The position numbers were made by a program, and so were the translations under genes. Of a DNA stretch of 64,000 nt, positions 1 through 7,987 are shown piece after piece; position 1 is the stretch's first letter, and each line of letters starts with the position of its first letter. The stretch is from the NCBI GenBank assembly GCA_021166725.1, contig JAJPES010000009.1, forward strand, positions 1-64,000. The letters run 5' to 3'. This DNA comes from Burkholderiaceae bacterium. GTDB taxonomy: Bacteria > Pseudomonadota > Gammaproteobacteria > Burkholderiales > Burkholderiaceae_E. A model generated the notes under the pieces. That model saw only the letters and a list, made by a program, of their open reading frames with translations. It was not told where the DNA came from and searched no databases.

Positions 1-2161
1 CGAGGTTGGAGGTCATCACGATCACGGTGTTGCGGAAGTCCACCGTGCGGCCCTGGCCGTCGGTCAGGCGACCATCGTCCAGCACCTGCAGCAGGATGTT
101 GAACACATCCGGATGCGCCTTCTCCACCTCGTCCAGCAGGATCACGCTGTAGGGACGGCGGCGCACGGCTTCGGTGAGGTAGCCGCCCTCTTCATAGCCC
201 ACGTAGCCGGGAGGCGCGCCGATCAGGCGGCTGACCGCGTGCTTCTCCATGAATTCGCTCATGTCGATGCGCACCATCGCGTCGCTGCTGTCGAACAGGA
301 ACTCCGCCAGCGCCTTGCACAGCTCGGTCTTGCCGACGCCGGTGGGACCAAGGAACAGGAAAGAGCCGGACGGCCGGTTCGGATCGGACAGGCCGGCGCG
401 CGAGCGGCGCACCGCGTCGGATACCACCTTGATGGCCTCCTCCTGCCCCACCACGCGGGCGTGCAGCTGCGCCTCCATCTGCAGCAGCTTCTCGCGCTCG
501 CCCTCCAGCATCTTGCTGACTGGGATGCCGGTCCAGCGCGCGACCACCTGCGCGATCTCCTCGGCGGTGACCTTGTCCTGCAGGAGGGTGAAGCCTTTCG
601 TTTCCGCTTCCTGTGCGGCGGCCAGCTGCTTCTCCAGCGCCGGGATGCGGCCGTACTGGATCTCGCTCATCGCGGCGAAATCCTGCTTGCGCTGGGCCGC
701 CTCCAGCTCGAGGCGCGCGGCCTCGATCTGTTCCTTGATCTTGGTCGCGCCCTGCAGGGTGGCCTTTTCGGCCTTCCACACTTCCTCGAGGTCGCTGTAC
801 TCGCGCTCGAGCCCGTCGATCTCCTTTTCGAGATCGGCCAGGCGCTGCTTCGACTCGGCGTCCTTCTCCTTCTTCAGCGCCTCGCGCTGGATCTTCAGCT
901 GGATGAGCCGGCGCTCCTTGCGGTCCATCTCCTCCGGCTTGGAGTCAATTTCCATGCGGATGCGCGAGGCCGCCTCGTCCATCAGGTCGATGGCCTTGTC
1001 CGGCAGCTGGCGGTCGGCGATGTAGCGGTTCGACAACGTGGCCGCGGCGACGATGGCCGGATCGGTGATCTCCACGCCGTGGTGCACGGCGTAGCGCTCC
1101 TTCAGGCCGCGCAGGATGGCGATGGTGTCTTCCACCGACGGCTCGCCCACGAACACCTTCTGGAAGCGGCGCTCCAGCGCGGCGTCCTTCTCCACGTACT
1201 TGCGGTACTCGTCCAGCGTGGTCGCGCCGATGCAATGCAATTCGCCGCGCGCCAGCGCCGGCTTGAGCATGTTGCCGGCGTCCATCGCGCCCTCGGCCTT
1301 GCCGGCGCCCACCAGCGTGTGCATCTCGTCGATGAAGACGATCGTGCGGCCTTCCTCGGCGGCCAGTTCCTTGAGCACGGCCTTCAGGCGCTCCTCGAAC
1401 TCGCCGCGGTATTTCGCGCCGGCGATCAGCGCCGCCATGTCGAGCACGAGCACGCGCTTGTCCTTCAGCGTCTCGGGTACGCTGCCGTCGACGATACGCT
1501 GCGCGAGGCCCTCGACGATCGCCGTCTTGCCCACGCCCGGCTCGCCGATCAGCACCGGGTTGTTCTTCGTGCGCCGCTGCAGGATCTGGATGGTGCGCCG
1601 GATCTCCTCGTCGCGGCCGATCACCGGATCGAGCTTGCCCTGGCGCGCGCGCTCGGTGAGGTCGATCGTGTATTTCTTCAGCGCCTCGCGCTGGCCTTCG
1701 GCCTCGGCGTTGTCCACGCTCGCCCCGCCCCGAACGGCGTCGATCGCCGCTTCGAGCGACTTGCGCGTGAGCCCTGCTTCCTTCGCGATGCGCCCGGCCT
1801 CGCCCTTGTCCTCGGTGAGCGCGAGCAGGAACATCTCGGTGGCGATGTACTGGTCGCCGCGCTTCAGGGCCTCCTTCTCGGAGAGGTTCAGCAGGTTCAC
1901 CAGCTCGCGGCCGATCTGCACCTCGCCACCGGTGCCCGAGACCTGCGGCAGCCGCTTGATCGCGGCGTCGGCGGCGGTCTTCAGCGCGGACGAGCGAACG
2001 CCGGCGCGCTCGAGCAGCGTGCGGCCCGAGCCGTCGGCCTGGCCGGCAATGGCGGCGAGCACGTGCACGGGCTCGATGTACTGGTTGTCGTTCGCAATGG
2101 CCAGGCTCTGCGCGTCGGCGAGCGCCTGCTGGAACTGCGTGGTGAGTTTGTCGAGACGCAT
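1..2161 (-). CDS. clpB: ATP-dependent disaggregase ClpB (3' end outside window)
   Basis: Hsp100 AAA+ chaperone that solubilises aggregated proteins together with DnaK in the cytoplasm. The 720 visible residues start [10 protein letters not shown] and hold the N-terminal Clp repeat domain, a first ATPase module (Walker A GEPGVGKT, near residue 205), the long coiled-coil middle domain rich in Glu, Lys and Arg (about 410-530) and a second ATPase module (Walker A GPTGVGKT near residue 607; GYVGYEEGG pore loop). The frame runs off the window at the VIVMTSNL motif, so about 140 C-terminal residues of a usual 860 are missing. A sigma32-like promoter lies upstream. In related Burkholderiales clpB lies next to moaE; here 4.4 kb of other genes separate the two. 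Confidence 0.97.
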   Translation of the reverse strand, partial: MRLDKLTTQFQQALADAQSLAIANDNQYIEPVHVLAAIAGQADGSGRTLLERAGVRSSALKTAADAAIKRLPQVSGTGGEVQIGRELVNLLNLSEKEALKRGDQYIATEMFLLALTEDKGEAGRIAKEAGLTRKSLEAAIDAVRGGASVDNAEAEGQREALKKYTIDLTERARQGKLDPVIGRDEEIRRTIQILQRRTKNNPVLIGEPGVGKTAIVEGLAQRIVDGSVPETLKDKRVLVLDMAALIAGAKYRGEFEERLKAVLKELAAEEGRTIVFIDEMHTLVGAGKAEGAMDAGNMLKPALARGELHCIGATTLDEYRKYVEKDAALERRFQKVFVGEPSVEDTIAILRGLKERYAVHHGVEITDPAIVAAATLSNRYIADRQLPDKAIDLMDEAASRIRMEIDSKPEEMDRKERRLIQLKIQREALKKEKDAESKQRLADLEKEIDGLEREYSDLEEVWKAEKATLQGATKIKEQIEAARLELEAAQRKQDFAAMSEIQYGRIPALEKQLAAAQEAETKGFTLLQDKVTAEEIAQVVARWTGIPVSKMLEGEREKLLQMEAQLHARVVGQEEAIKVVSDAVRRSRAGLSDPNRPSGSFLFLGPTGVGKTELCKALAEFLFDSSDAMVRIDMSEFMEKHAVSRLIGAPPGYVGYEEGGYLTEAVRRRPYSVILLDEVEKAHPDVFNILLQVLDDGRLTDGQGRTVDFRNTVIVMTSNL

Positions 2162-2220
2162 GGAGTCCTCGGAATCCGGATGTGCGGGAGCGGCTGCGGG
2201 CCGCCAGAGCTGACGCCTAT

Positions 2221-2247
2221 CTGAGGGGGCGCCCGGTCGGTTTCAAG
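2221..2247 (-). promoter_or_regulatory. Probable sigma32 heat-shock promoter of clpB
   Basis: On the minus strand CTTGAAA (2247-2241) is followed after 11 nt by CCCCCTC (2229-2223). The heat-shock consensus is CTTGAAA, 11-16 nt, CCCCAT. It lies about 60 nt upstream of the clpB start, a normal distance, and clpB is a classical sigma32 target. Assigned from sequence match only. Confidence 0.7.
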
Positions 2248-2309
2248 AGTCGCCGGGCGCGGCAATCGCGAAACGCTATATTCGGATCATCGTTTCCCGA
2301 CCCTCTGCC

Positions 2310-3440
2310 ATGTCCACGCTATTCGCTCCGTTGCAACTGCGCTCGCTCGTGCTCGCCAACCGCATCGTCGTCTCTCCGATGTGCCAGTACTCGGCAGTCG
2401 AGGGGCGTGCGCAACCCTGGCACTGCGTGCACCTGGGGCATCTCGCCCTGGGCGGCGCCGGCCTCGTGATGATCGAGGCGTCGGCGGTGGAGCCGGCCGG
2501 GCGCATCACCTACGGCGACCTCGGGCTGTACGACGACACCACCGAGGAGGCGCTCGCGCGCACGCTGGCCACCGTGCGCAGCGTCTCGCAGGCGCCGATC
2601 GGCATCCAGCTCGCGCACGCCGGCCGGAAGGCGTCGAGCGCACGCCCGTGGGAGGGCGGCAAGCTGATCGACGTCGACGCGGGCGGCTGGCAACGGGTGG
2701 CGCCCAGCGCGGCTTCCTACTCCGACGACGAGCCGGCGCCGCACGCGCTGTCGCGCGACGAGCTGGACGCGCTGAAGATGCGCTTCGTCGATTCGGTGCA
2801 CCGCGCCGACCGGCTGGGACTCGACGCGATCGAGGTGCACGCCGCGCACGGCTACCTGCTGCACCAGTTCCTGTGGCCGCGGTCGAACCTGCGCGAGGAC
2901 GAATACGGCGGGTCGCGCGAGAACCGGATGCGCTGGCCCCTCGAGGTGATCGCCGCGATGCGCGCGGCATGGCCCGCGCACAAGCCGCTCGGCGTGCGCA
3001 TCTCGGCCACCGACTGGCGCGACGACCTGCCCGCCGCGCAGCGCTTCGACCTGCCCGACGCAATCGTCTTCGCGCGCGCCTGCGCGCAGCTGGGCGTGGA
3101 CTGGATCGACGCGTCGAGCGGCGGCATCTCGCCGCTGCAGAAGATCGCGCTGCGTCCCGGCTACCAGGTGCCCTTCGCGGAGGCGATCCGGCGCGAGGTG
3201 CCCGATACGCACGTGATGGCGGTCGGGCTGATCACCGAGCCGCGGCAGGCCGAGGAGATCGTCGCTTCGGGACAGGCCGACCTGGTGGCGCTGGCGCGCG
3301 CGATGCTCTACGACCCCCGCTGGCCGTGGCGCGCGGCGGCCGAGCTGGGCGCGAAGGTGGAAGCGCCGCGGCAGTACTGGCGCAGCGAGCCGCGCGAGCA
3401 TCGGGGACTGTTCGGGGATACGGCGCAGGGGCAGCGGTGA
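2310..3440 (+). CDS. NADH:flavin oxidoreductase, YqjM/NamA-type old yellow enzyme
   Basis: FMN-dependent ene-reductase of the old yellow enzyme family, 376 aa, cytoplasmic; it reduces activated C=C bonds using NAD(P)H. A TIM-barrel protein with the YqjM-class signature: SPMCQYS near the N-terminus (Cys25, the redox-tuning cysteine of this class), QLAHAGRK around residue 100 and the substrate-binding pair His177/His180 in VHAAHGYLLHQF. Divergent from clpB, with a 148-bp gap holding both promoters. The HAD gene starts 37 bp downstream, so the two are probably co-transcribed. The physiological substrate cannot be told from sequence. Confidence 0.92.
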   Translation: MSTLFAPLQLRSLVLANRIVVSPMCQYSAVEGRAQPWHCVHLGHLALGGAGLVMIEASAVEPAGRITYGDLGLYDDTTEEALARTLATVRSVSQAPIGIQLAHAGRKASSARPWEGGKLIDVDAGGWQRVAPSAASYSDDEPAPHALSRDELDALKMRFVDSVHRADRLGLDAIEVHAAHGYLLHQFLWPRSNLREDEYGGSRENRMRWPLEVIAAMRAAWPAHKPLGVRISATDWRDDLPAAQRFDLPDAIVFARACAQLGVDWIDASSGGISPLQKIALRPGYQVPFAEAIRREVPDTHVMAVGLITEPRQAEEIVASGQADLVALARAMLYDPRWPWRAAAELGAKVEAPRQYWRSEPREHRGLFGDTAQGQR

Positions 3441-3477
3441 CGATGGGCGGCGGGCGCAGCAACGGACGGCGTCGACG

Positions 3478-4143
3478 ATGAGCCGCTTTCGCGCAGTCGT
3501 GCTCGACATGGACGGACTGATGCTCGACACCGAGCGCATCGCCGTCGAATGCTGGATCGAGTCGGCACGGGTGTCGGGCTGGGAGATCTCGCGCGAAACC
3601 TGCCTGGCGATGGTCGGACTCGACCACCGCGCATCGCGGCAGAAGCTGCTCGATGCGGGCGGACGCAGCTTCCCGCTCGACGAGGTGTCCAAGCGCGGGC
3701 GCGTGCGCTATCTCGAACGGCTGCGCGGCGAAGGGGTCGGGCTGAAGCCCGGCATCGTCGAGCTGCTCGACTGGCTCGATGCGCGCGGCGTGCCGAAGGC
3801 GGTAGCGACGTCGACGATGTGCGAGATGGCGATGGAGAAGCTCGAGCTGGCGGGATTGCGCGGACGCTTCCAAACGATCGTCTGCGGCGACCAGGTGCCG
3901 AAGACGAAGCCGGCGCCGGACGTCTACCTGGCGGCGACGGAGCAACTGGGTTTCAATCCGCGCGCGTGCATCGCGGTGGAGGATTCGGACGTCGGGCTCA
4001 GGGCGGCGCACGGCGCGGGGCTGACGTGCATCGTGGTGCCGGACATGGTGCCGCCGCGCGAGGAGTACGCGGGGCTGGCGCATCGCGTGGTGGGGAGCCT
4101 GGCGGAGGCGCGCGGGGTGATCGAGGGATTGCTGGGGGAATAG
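3478..4143 (+). CDS. HAD superfamily phosphatase / beta-phosphoglucomutase-like
   Basis: 221-aa haloacid dehalogenase-type hydrolase. Motif I is LDMDGLMLDTE, with nucleophile Asp10 and general acid Asp12. The Thr of motif II lies in AVATST, the motif III Lys in VPKTKPAPD and the motif IV acidic pair in AVEDSDVGLRAA. The helical cap inserted after motif I makes it subfamily IA, as in beta-phosphoglucomutase and phosphoglycolate phosphatases. It follows the ene-reductase on the same strand. Members act on many small phosphorylated metabolites, so no substrate is assigned. Confidence 0.9.
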   Translation: MSRFRAVVLDMDGLMLDTERIAVECWIESARVSGWEISRETCLAMVGLDHRASRQKLLDAGGRSFPLDEVSKRGRVRYLERLRGEGVGLKPGIVELLDWLDARGVPKAVATSTMCEMAMEKLELAGLRGRFQTIVCGDQVPKTKPAPDVYLAATEQLGFNPRACIAVEDSDVGLRAAHGAGLTCIVVPDMVPPREEYAGLAHRVVGSLAEARGVIEGLLGE

Positions 4144-4464
4144 GGCCCTACGCTCCCGCAATCACCAGCGCCCCCGCTACGACGAGCCCCCCGCCCAGCG
4201 CGAGCCTCCAGCTCACACGCTCGGATTACGCGCATTTCCCCTCGCTCTCGCGGCAACGCGCACCGATATGCGCGAATTCCGACCGTTCGTCCGCACGTTG
4301 GCGTGATCACCGCGTAATACGCGCGGATTTCGTGCATTTCGGCGCGTGCCTCTCGGGCGCAAAGCCTGGCCGGGAAGCGGGCGAGCATGAGTCTTACGAA
4401 CGAACGGACAATTGCGAGCTGTAAAGCTGCTGCGCGGCCATGCAGGCCGAGTGAACCGTCGGCA
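4144..4464. other. 321-bp gap without a gene; AT-richer motif copies
   Basis: No convincing reading frame. The stretch is less GC-rich than the genes around it and carries several variants of a motif of the type CGAAATYCGCGCATT: at 4215-4230 (ACGCGCATTTCCC), about 4265-4280 (ATGCGCGAATTCCG) and, on the minus strand, 4323-4336 (TGCACGAAATCCGC). The same 14-mer occurs at 34025-34038, and relatives lie near 16967 and 47318. No tRNA or terminator with a U-tract was seen. Confidence 0.5.
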
Positions 4465-4794
4465 TCAACCTGCAGATCGATCCGCAACGCCGCCGCGCTT
4501 CGATCTTCGTCGTGCGACATACCTCTCGAGCACGAGGTTCATGCAGGATTGCCATCCGGGCCCCGTGGAGCGGAAATACTCGAGCACGCCTTCGCTGTAC
4601 CGGACCGAAACCAGCTGCTTCCGCGACTCGGCCGGGGGCCGACCTCGCAGCTTCCGAATCGGCACCATCGCCGCAAGTTGCTCGTCGCTGAGGGGCCTAG
4701 CATCGGGGTCGGACTTCGCGGCTTCGGTGATGCGGCGATCCTCTTCCGCTGAAGGCATTCTGATCCGCGGCCTGGCAGCTTCAACTCGCTTCAT
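4465..4794 (-). CDS. brnA: BrnA-like antitoxin, partner toxin degraded
   Basis: 109-aa protein of the BrnA antitoxin family (PF14384). The family core is clear: a DARPLSDEQLAAM segment (31-43), RGRPPAE (50-56), a strand-type LVSVRYSEGVLEYFRSTG ribbon-helix-helix region (61-78) and GPGWQSCMNLVLERYV (79-93). In known systems BrnA neutralises the BrnT RNase and represses its own operon. The start codon lies inside the last codons of a brnT remnant in the normal brnT-brnA overlap, which supports both the start and the family call. No complete brnT is present, so this antitoxin is an orphan. The tail after residue 95 is basic. Confidence 0.8.
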   Translation of the reverse strand: MKRVEAARPRIRMPSAEEDRRITEAAKSDPDARPLSDEQLAAMVPIRKLRGRPPAESRKQLVSVRYSEGVLEYFRSTGPGWQSCMNLVLERYVARRRSKRGGVADRSAG

Positions 4795-4861
4795 AACGCG
4801 TCACTTCTCTTCGGTTTGCCCGTCGCAAGCTGATGATTCTTCGCACTGGCGGCTTCTTCAA
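4781..4861 (-). pseudogene. brnT: brnT toxin remnant, C-terminal 26 codons only
   Basis: On the minus strand, directly upstream of brnA and overlapping its start by 14 nt, the frame reads ...PVRRIISLRRANRREVTRYEAS-stop. This matches the conserved BrnT ending (RIIS-R-A--RE---YE). An in-frame TAA stands immediately upstream of codon 1 of this stretch, and no other frame further upstream resembles the rest of BrnT (normally about 90 aa). The toxin gene therefore seems to have lost its 5' two thirds. Read by eye from DNA. Confidence 0.65.
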
Positions 4862-5124
4862 TTATCGTAGCTACGAAAAAACAGTTCGGCAACGCGTTTC
4901 TCCCATTCAAGAGGAACAAGCTGGATCGGAAAAGAAGCCTTCCGCCTTACGTCGAACGACTCGAGCGGCTTCTCTTTGCAGATCCGGAAAGCCGCAGCCC
5001 GGGAGCAGCGACGATGCTGCGCCCACCCCCCTGGAGCCAGCGTACGTCCGCGTCCGACCTCGCTCCCACCCTTGCCCCCGCGATCGCCCCGCTACTGCGG
5101 GCCAAGCGCTTTCCTCACGGCCCC

Positions 5125-6153
5125 TCAATGCGGCGCCGTCGCGAGCAGCCACAGCACGCCGGCCACCATCGTCGCCATGCCGATCGCCTCACGGCGCGTC
5201 GTGCGCTGCGAGAACAGCCGATGCGAAACCGCCTGCGCGAACAGGATCTCCGACAGGCCGACCGTACGCACGGCGGCGGCCGTCTGCAGCGAGAACGCGA
5301 AGAACAGCAGTTGCGACGCGAGCGCGCCGGAGGCGCCGGCCACGAGCGAACGGCGCCACATGCGGAAGATCGCGCGCAGCACTTCGCGCTCTCGCCACGC
5401 GAGCCAGCCGGTAAGCAGCGCGGTCTGCATCGCCAGCGTGACGGCGAGCGTCATCGTGGCGCGCGCGTAGAACGGCGCGTCGCCCAGCGCGAGAATCGCG
5501 CCGCGAAAACCGACTGCCGACAGCGCGAACATCGCGCCCGAGCCGACGCCGAGCAGTGCGGCGCGCGGCACGACCGGCAGTTTCGCGCGCCGAGGGTGCG
5601 AGGTCTGCGCAGTGCCGGAGGTAGCACCGACAGCAGCGGGTGTCGCGCTACGCGCGACCGGCGCGGCACTTTCCGCAGGCAGCGACTCCGCCACCGCAAG
5701 CACCGCCCGCGCCGGCATCGACATCAGCAGCACCCCCGCCGTCGCGAGCGCGATCGCCAGCGTCGCCTGCAGGCTCAACCGTTCGCCGAGGAACAGGAAT
5801 CCGAACAGCGCGATCTGCAGCGGCTCGGTCTTCACGTAGGCGATCGCGACGACGAACGAGCGCTCGCGCATCGCGGCGAGCATCGCTGCGGTGGCGGTGA
5901 TCTGGAACAGGCCGCCCATCGCGGCCCAGGCGACGAAGCTCCACGACAGTTCGAGCGCGCGCAGGTCGACGACGAACGCCATCGCGGCGAGAAACAGCAA
6001 CCCGAACGGCAGTCCGAACAGGAAGCGCACATGCGTGGCGCCGACCGTGCCTAGCGTATCGACCAGACTGCGCTGCATCGTGTTGCGGATGGTCTGCACG
6101 CCGTTGCCGGCGACCGTGCAGGCGATCCACAGCCACGCGGGCGCCTCGATCAT
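5125..6153 (-). CDS. EamA/DMT-family membrane transporter
   Basis: 342-aa inner-membrane protein of the drug/metabolite transporter superfamily, with about ten hydrophobic helices in two EamA-like halves separated by a polar stretch around residues 165-195. The start is the ATG at 6153, which overlaps the crcB stop codon as ATGA and implies translational coupling. The in-frame extension upstream of that ATG is an antisense shadow of crcB. The family exports amino acids, sugars and other metabolites; the substrate is unknown. Pairing with a fluoride exporter is not a standard arrangement. Confidence 0.8.
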   Translation of the reverse strand: MIEAPAWLWIACTVAGNGVQTIRNTMQRSLVDTLGTVGATHVRFLFGLPFGLLFLAAMAFVVDLRALELSWSFVAWAAMGGLFQITATAAMLAAMRERSFVVAIAYVKTEPLQIALFGFLFLGERLSLQATLAIALATAGVLLMSMPARAVLAVAESLPAESAAPVARSATPAAVGATSGTAQTSHPRRAKLPVVPRAALLGVGSGAMFALSAVGFRGAILALGDAPFYARATMTLAVTLAMQTALLTGWLAWREREVLRAIFRMWRRSLVAGASGALASQLLFFAFSLQTAAAVRTVGLSEILFAQAVSHRLFSQRTTRREAIGMATMVAGVLWLLATAPH

Positions 6154-6548
6154 GCAACCGCAAGCCGATAGCCGATCGCGGCTGCGGCGAGCGCGCCGAA
6201 TACATGCAGTGCGGTGTGTGCGAGCGCCCAGCCGAAGGCGCCGCGGGCGAGCAGGCCGTAGGACTCGATCGAGAAACTGGAGAAGGTGGTGAGCGCGCCC
6301 AGAAAACCGGTGATCGCGAACAACCGCCACTCGGGGGCGAAGTCCGGATTGCGCGAGAACCAGGCGACAGCGAGACCGATGAGCAGTCCGCCGACCACAT
6401 TGACGAGCAGCGTGCCCAGCGGCAGCGCTCGATGGACCGTGTTCAGCCAGATGCCGGCCGCCCAGCGCAGCCATGCGCCGAGCACGGCGCCGACGCCGAC
6501 GGCGAGGAAACCCGCAAGACTGAAATGCGGGGGGATCAACGCGGGCAC
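6150..6548 (-). CDS. crcB: Fluoride-specific ion channel CrcB/Fluc
   Basis: 132-aa, four-helix membrane protein of the Fluc family. Fluc dimers with dual topology let fluoride out of the cytoplasm. Family residues are visible: Arg28 in GAWLRW, GTLLVN with the conserved Asn50, and GFLGALTTFSSFS (81-93) with the phenylalanines that line the fluoride path. The gene begins 58 bp after moaE and ends overlapping the EamA transporter start. The short gap leaves no room for a typical fluoride riboswitch and none was seen. Confidence 0.93.
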   Translation of the reverse strand: MPALIPPHFSLAGFLAVGVGAVLGAWLRWAAGIWLNTVHRALPLGTLLVNVVGGLLIGLAVAWFSRNPDFAPEWRLFAITGFLGALTTFSSFSIESYGLLARGAFGWALAHTALHVFGALAAAAIGYRLAVA

Positions 6549-6606
6549 GCCTGCAGGGCGCAGGCGGCGTGCGACGCGTGTTTCGCGCAGCCGGCGTGCG
6601 TCGCGC

Positions 6607-7053
6607 TCACCAGCGCGCCGCCGCGTGGTCGTCGGCTTCGCGTGCTTCCACCCAGCGCTCGCCCTGCGAGGTGGCTTCCTTCTTCCAGAACGGCGCCTGC
6701 GTCTTCAGGTAGTCGATGATGAACTCGCAGGCATCGAAGGCTTCGCCGCGGTGCGCCGACGTGACGACGACGAGCACGATGCGATCGCCCGGTTCGAGCG
6801 GTCCGTAGCGATGGACGACCAGCGTGTCGAAGACGTTCCAGCGGCTGCGCGCCTGCGCGCAGATGTCTTCGAGCGCACGCTCGGTCATGCCCGGATAGTG
6901 CTCGAGCGTCATCGAGCCGACGCCCTCGCCTTCGTTGACGTCGCGCACGGTGCCGACGAAGGTGGCGACGGCGCCCACCTTCCGGTTGCCGGCGCGCAGC
7001 GCGTCGATTTCGGCGCCGACGTCGAAGTCGTGGGTCTGGACGCGAACGGGCAT
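6607..7053 (-). CDS. moaE: Molybdopterin synthase catalytic subunit MoaE
   Basis: 148 aa. With MoaD it forms the heterotetramer that inserts two sulfurs into precursor Z to give molybdopterin. MoaE hallmarks are present: FVGTVRDVNEG (32-43), EHYPGMTERALEDI (51-64), HRYGPLEPGD (81-90) and a lysine-bearing active-site segment, YLKTQAPFWKKE, with Lys117 and Lys124/125. It is the last molybdopterin gene of the run and is separated from moaD by the ccdAB insertion, a 675-bp interruption of a pair that is normally adjacent. Confidence 0.96.
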   Translation of the reverse strand: MPVRVQTHDFDVGAEIDALRAGNRKVGAVATFVGTVRDVNEGEGVGSMTLEHYPGMTERALEDICAQARSRWNVFDTLVVHRYGPLEPGDRIVLVVVTSAHRGEAFDACEFIIDYLKTQAPFWKKEATSQGERWVEAREADDHAAARW

Positions 7054-7104
7054 GGAGCGAAAGCCTCTTTCTAGCGGGACGGGCTGCGGCTCGTGCGCAC
7101 GTTC

Positions 7105-7419
7105 TCAGATTCCGGAGATCAGCACGTCGAGCGCCGCGACGATCTCATTGCGACGGTTGACCAGCGACACGACCGGCTCGCCGACGATCGTGCGCGCGAT
7201 GCCGGTGATTTCGCTCGTTCGCATCACCACCACGTGGCCGTCGATCTCGAACACCGGCATCAGCCCGGTGACCGCAGGGCGCGCTGCATCGGCCTCGCCC
7301 AGCGGTACGACGACGCGCGTGGCGAGCGGCTCGAGCAGGTCGGATTGCACGTCGAGCAGGAACGGGAAGCGTTCGCGCGACGAGCGATCGAGGTTGCGAT
7401 AGACGTGGAACTGCGCCAC
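7105..7419 (-). CDS. ccdB: CcdB-family gyrase-poison toxin
   Basis: 104 aa starting at a GTG preceded by AGGAG. The protein reads M-AQFHVYRNLD, then PFLLDVQSDLLEPLATRVVVPL, close to the N-terminal core of CcdB, and ends in ...LVNRRNEIVAALDVLISGI, which corresponds to the Trp-Gly-Ile gyrase-contact end of F-plasmid CcdB. CcdB traps GyrA-DNA complexes when free of CcdA. The last three residues are Ser-Gly-Ile instead of Trp-Gly-Ile, so the Trp that stacks on gyrase is not conserved and activity is uncertain. It lies 11 bp after ccdA. Longer in-frame starts run antisense-like through ccdA and were rejected. Confidence 0.88.
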   Translation of the reverse strand: MAQFHVYRNLDRSSRERFPFLLDVQSDLLEPLATRVVVPLGEADAARPAVTGLMPVFEIDGHVVVMRTSEITGIARTIVGEPVVSLVNRRNEIVAALDVLISGI

Positions 7420-7430
7420 GGCGTCAGCTC

Positions 7431-7703
7431 CTAGAACGCGCGCAGCGCGTCGCCGAAGCAGCCGTGCCGCTCGATGTCTTCGTTGTAGGCCTCGATGGCG
7501 GCGCGATTCTCGACCAGCCAACGCTCGCGCGCGCATCGCATGACCTCGGCGACGAGCGCCGACTCGAGGGTCTGCGAGAGATTGACGTCGAGCTCGCGCG
7601 CGCGACGCAGCAGGTCGGCGTTGACGGTGACGTTCGTGGCGCGCTTCGGCGCCGAGACGTCGTACAGGACGCTACGCTCTCGGACGACATGTTTCATGCG
7701 CAT
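7431..7703 (-). CDS. ccdA: CcdA-family antitoxin
   Basis: 90 aa (84-88 if a later Met is used). The N-terminal region has the CcdA ribbon-helix-helix pattern RATNVTVNADLLRRARELDVNLSQTLE (about 21-47). The C-terminal half, RERWLVENRAAIEAYNEDIERHG, matches the segment that wraps CcdB. It normally binds and neutralises CcdB and represses its own promoter. The gene begins 25 bp downstream of moaD, and an imperfect palindrome covers its start region. Together with ccdB it forms a full chromosomal TA module inside the molybdopterin operon. Confidence 0.9.
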   Translation of the reverse strand: MRMKHVVRERSVLYDVSAPKRATNVTVNADLLRRARELDVNLSQTLESALVAEVMRCARERWLVENRAAIEAYNEDIERHGCFGDALRAF

Positions 7704-7717
7704 ACCGTACGCACATG
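7695..7717. promoter_or_regulatory. Imperfect palindrome at the ccdA start, possible operator
   Basis: CATGCGCATAC and GTACGCACATG flank a central C, with 9 of 11 positions pairing. It covers the moaD-ccdA gap and the ccdA start codons. CcdA proteins autoregulate by binding short palindromes near their own promoter, so this is a plausible operator. No clear -35/-10 pair was recognised. Confidence 0.4.
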
Positions 7718-7728
7718 AACGACCGACG

Positions 7729-7986
7729 TCAACCGCCGGTGACCGGCGGAAAGAACGCGACTTCGGCGCCCGCCGCCAGCGGCGTGTCGGCGCGCGCCAT
7801 CGCCTGGTTCACCGCGATGCGCACCGAGCGGTTGTCGTCGAGCGTCTCGGCCCACGCGCCGCCGCGCTCGCGCAGCCAGCTGCGCAGCTGGCCGGCCTGC
7901 GCTACGCCTTCGGGAAGATCGACCGTTTCGCGCCCGGTGCCGAGCGCTTCGCGCAGCGCCGCGAAATAGAGGATCGTGATCTGCAT
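7729..7986 (-). CDS. moaD: Molybdopterin synthase sulfur-carrier subunit MoaD
   Basis: 85-aa ubiquitin-like small subunit. It starts MQITILYFAALRE and ends FFPPVTGG. The terminal Gly-Gly is the residue pair that is adenylated by MoeB and thiocarboxylated before sulfur is handed to precursor Z. The start lies 1 bp after the moeA stop, so translation is probably coupled. The gene is of normal length and looks intact despite the TA module directly behind it. Confidence 0.95.
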   Translation of the reverse strand: MQITILYFAALREALGTGRETVDLPEGVAQAGQLRSWLRERGGAWAETLDDNRSVRIAVNQAMARADTPLAAGAEVAFFPPVTGG

Positions 7987-7987
7987 T

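Noticed and set aside
113-2224. 700-codon plus-strand frame at the left end
   Set aside because: Antisense to clpB, which shows both Walker motifs and full family architecture.
4862-5010. Minus-strand peptide (…SFPIQLVPLEWEKRVAELFFRSYDN) just upstream of the brnT remnant
   Set aside because: No start codon with a ribosome-binding site and no family resemblance; it does not match the missing part of BrnT in any frame I read.
6549-6606. Possible fluoride riboswitch in front of crcB
   Set aside because: Only 58 bp of space and no GGNGAT-type core or pseudoknot pairing seen.
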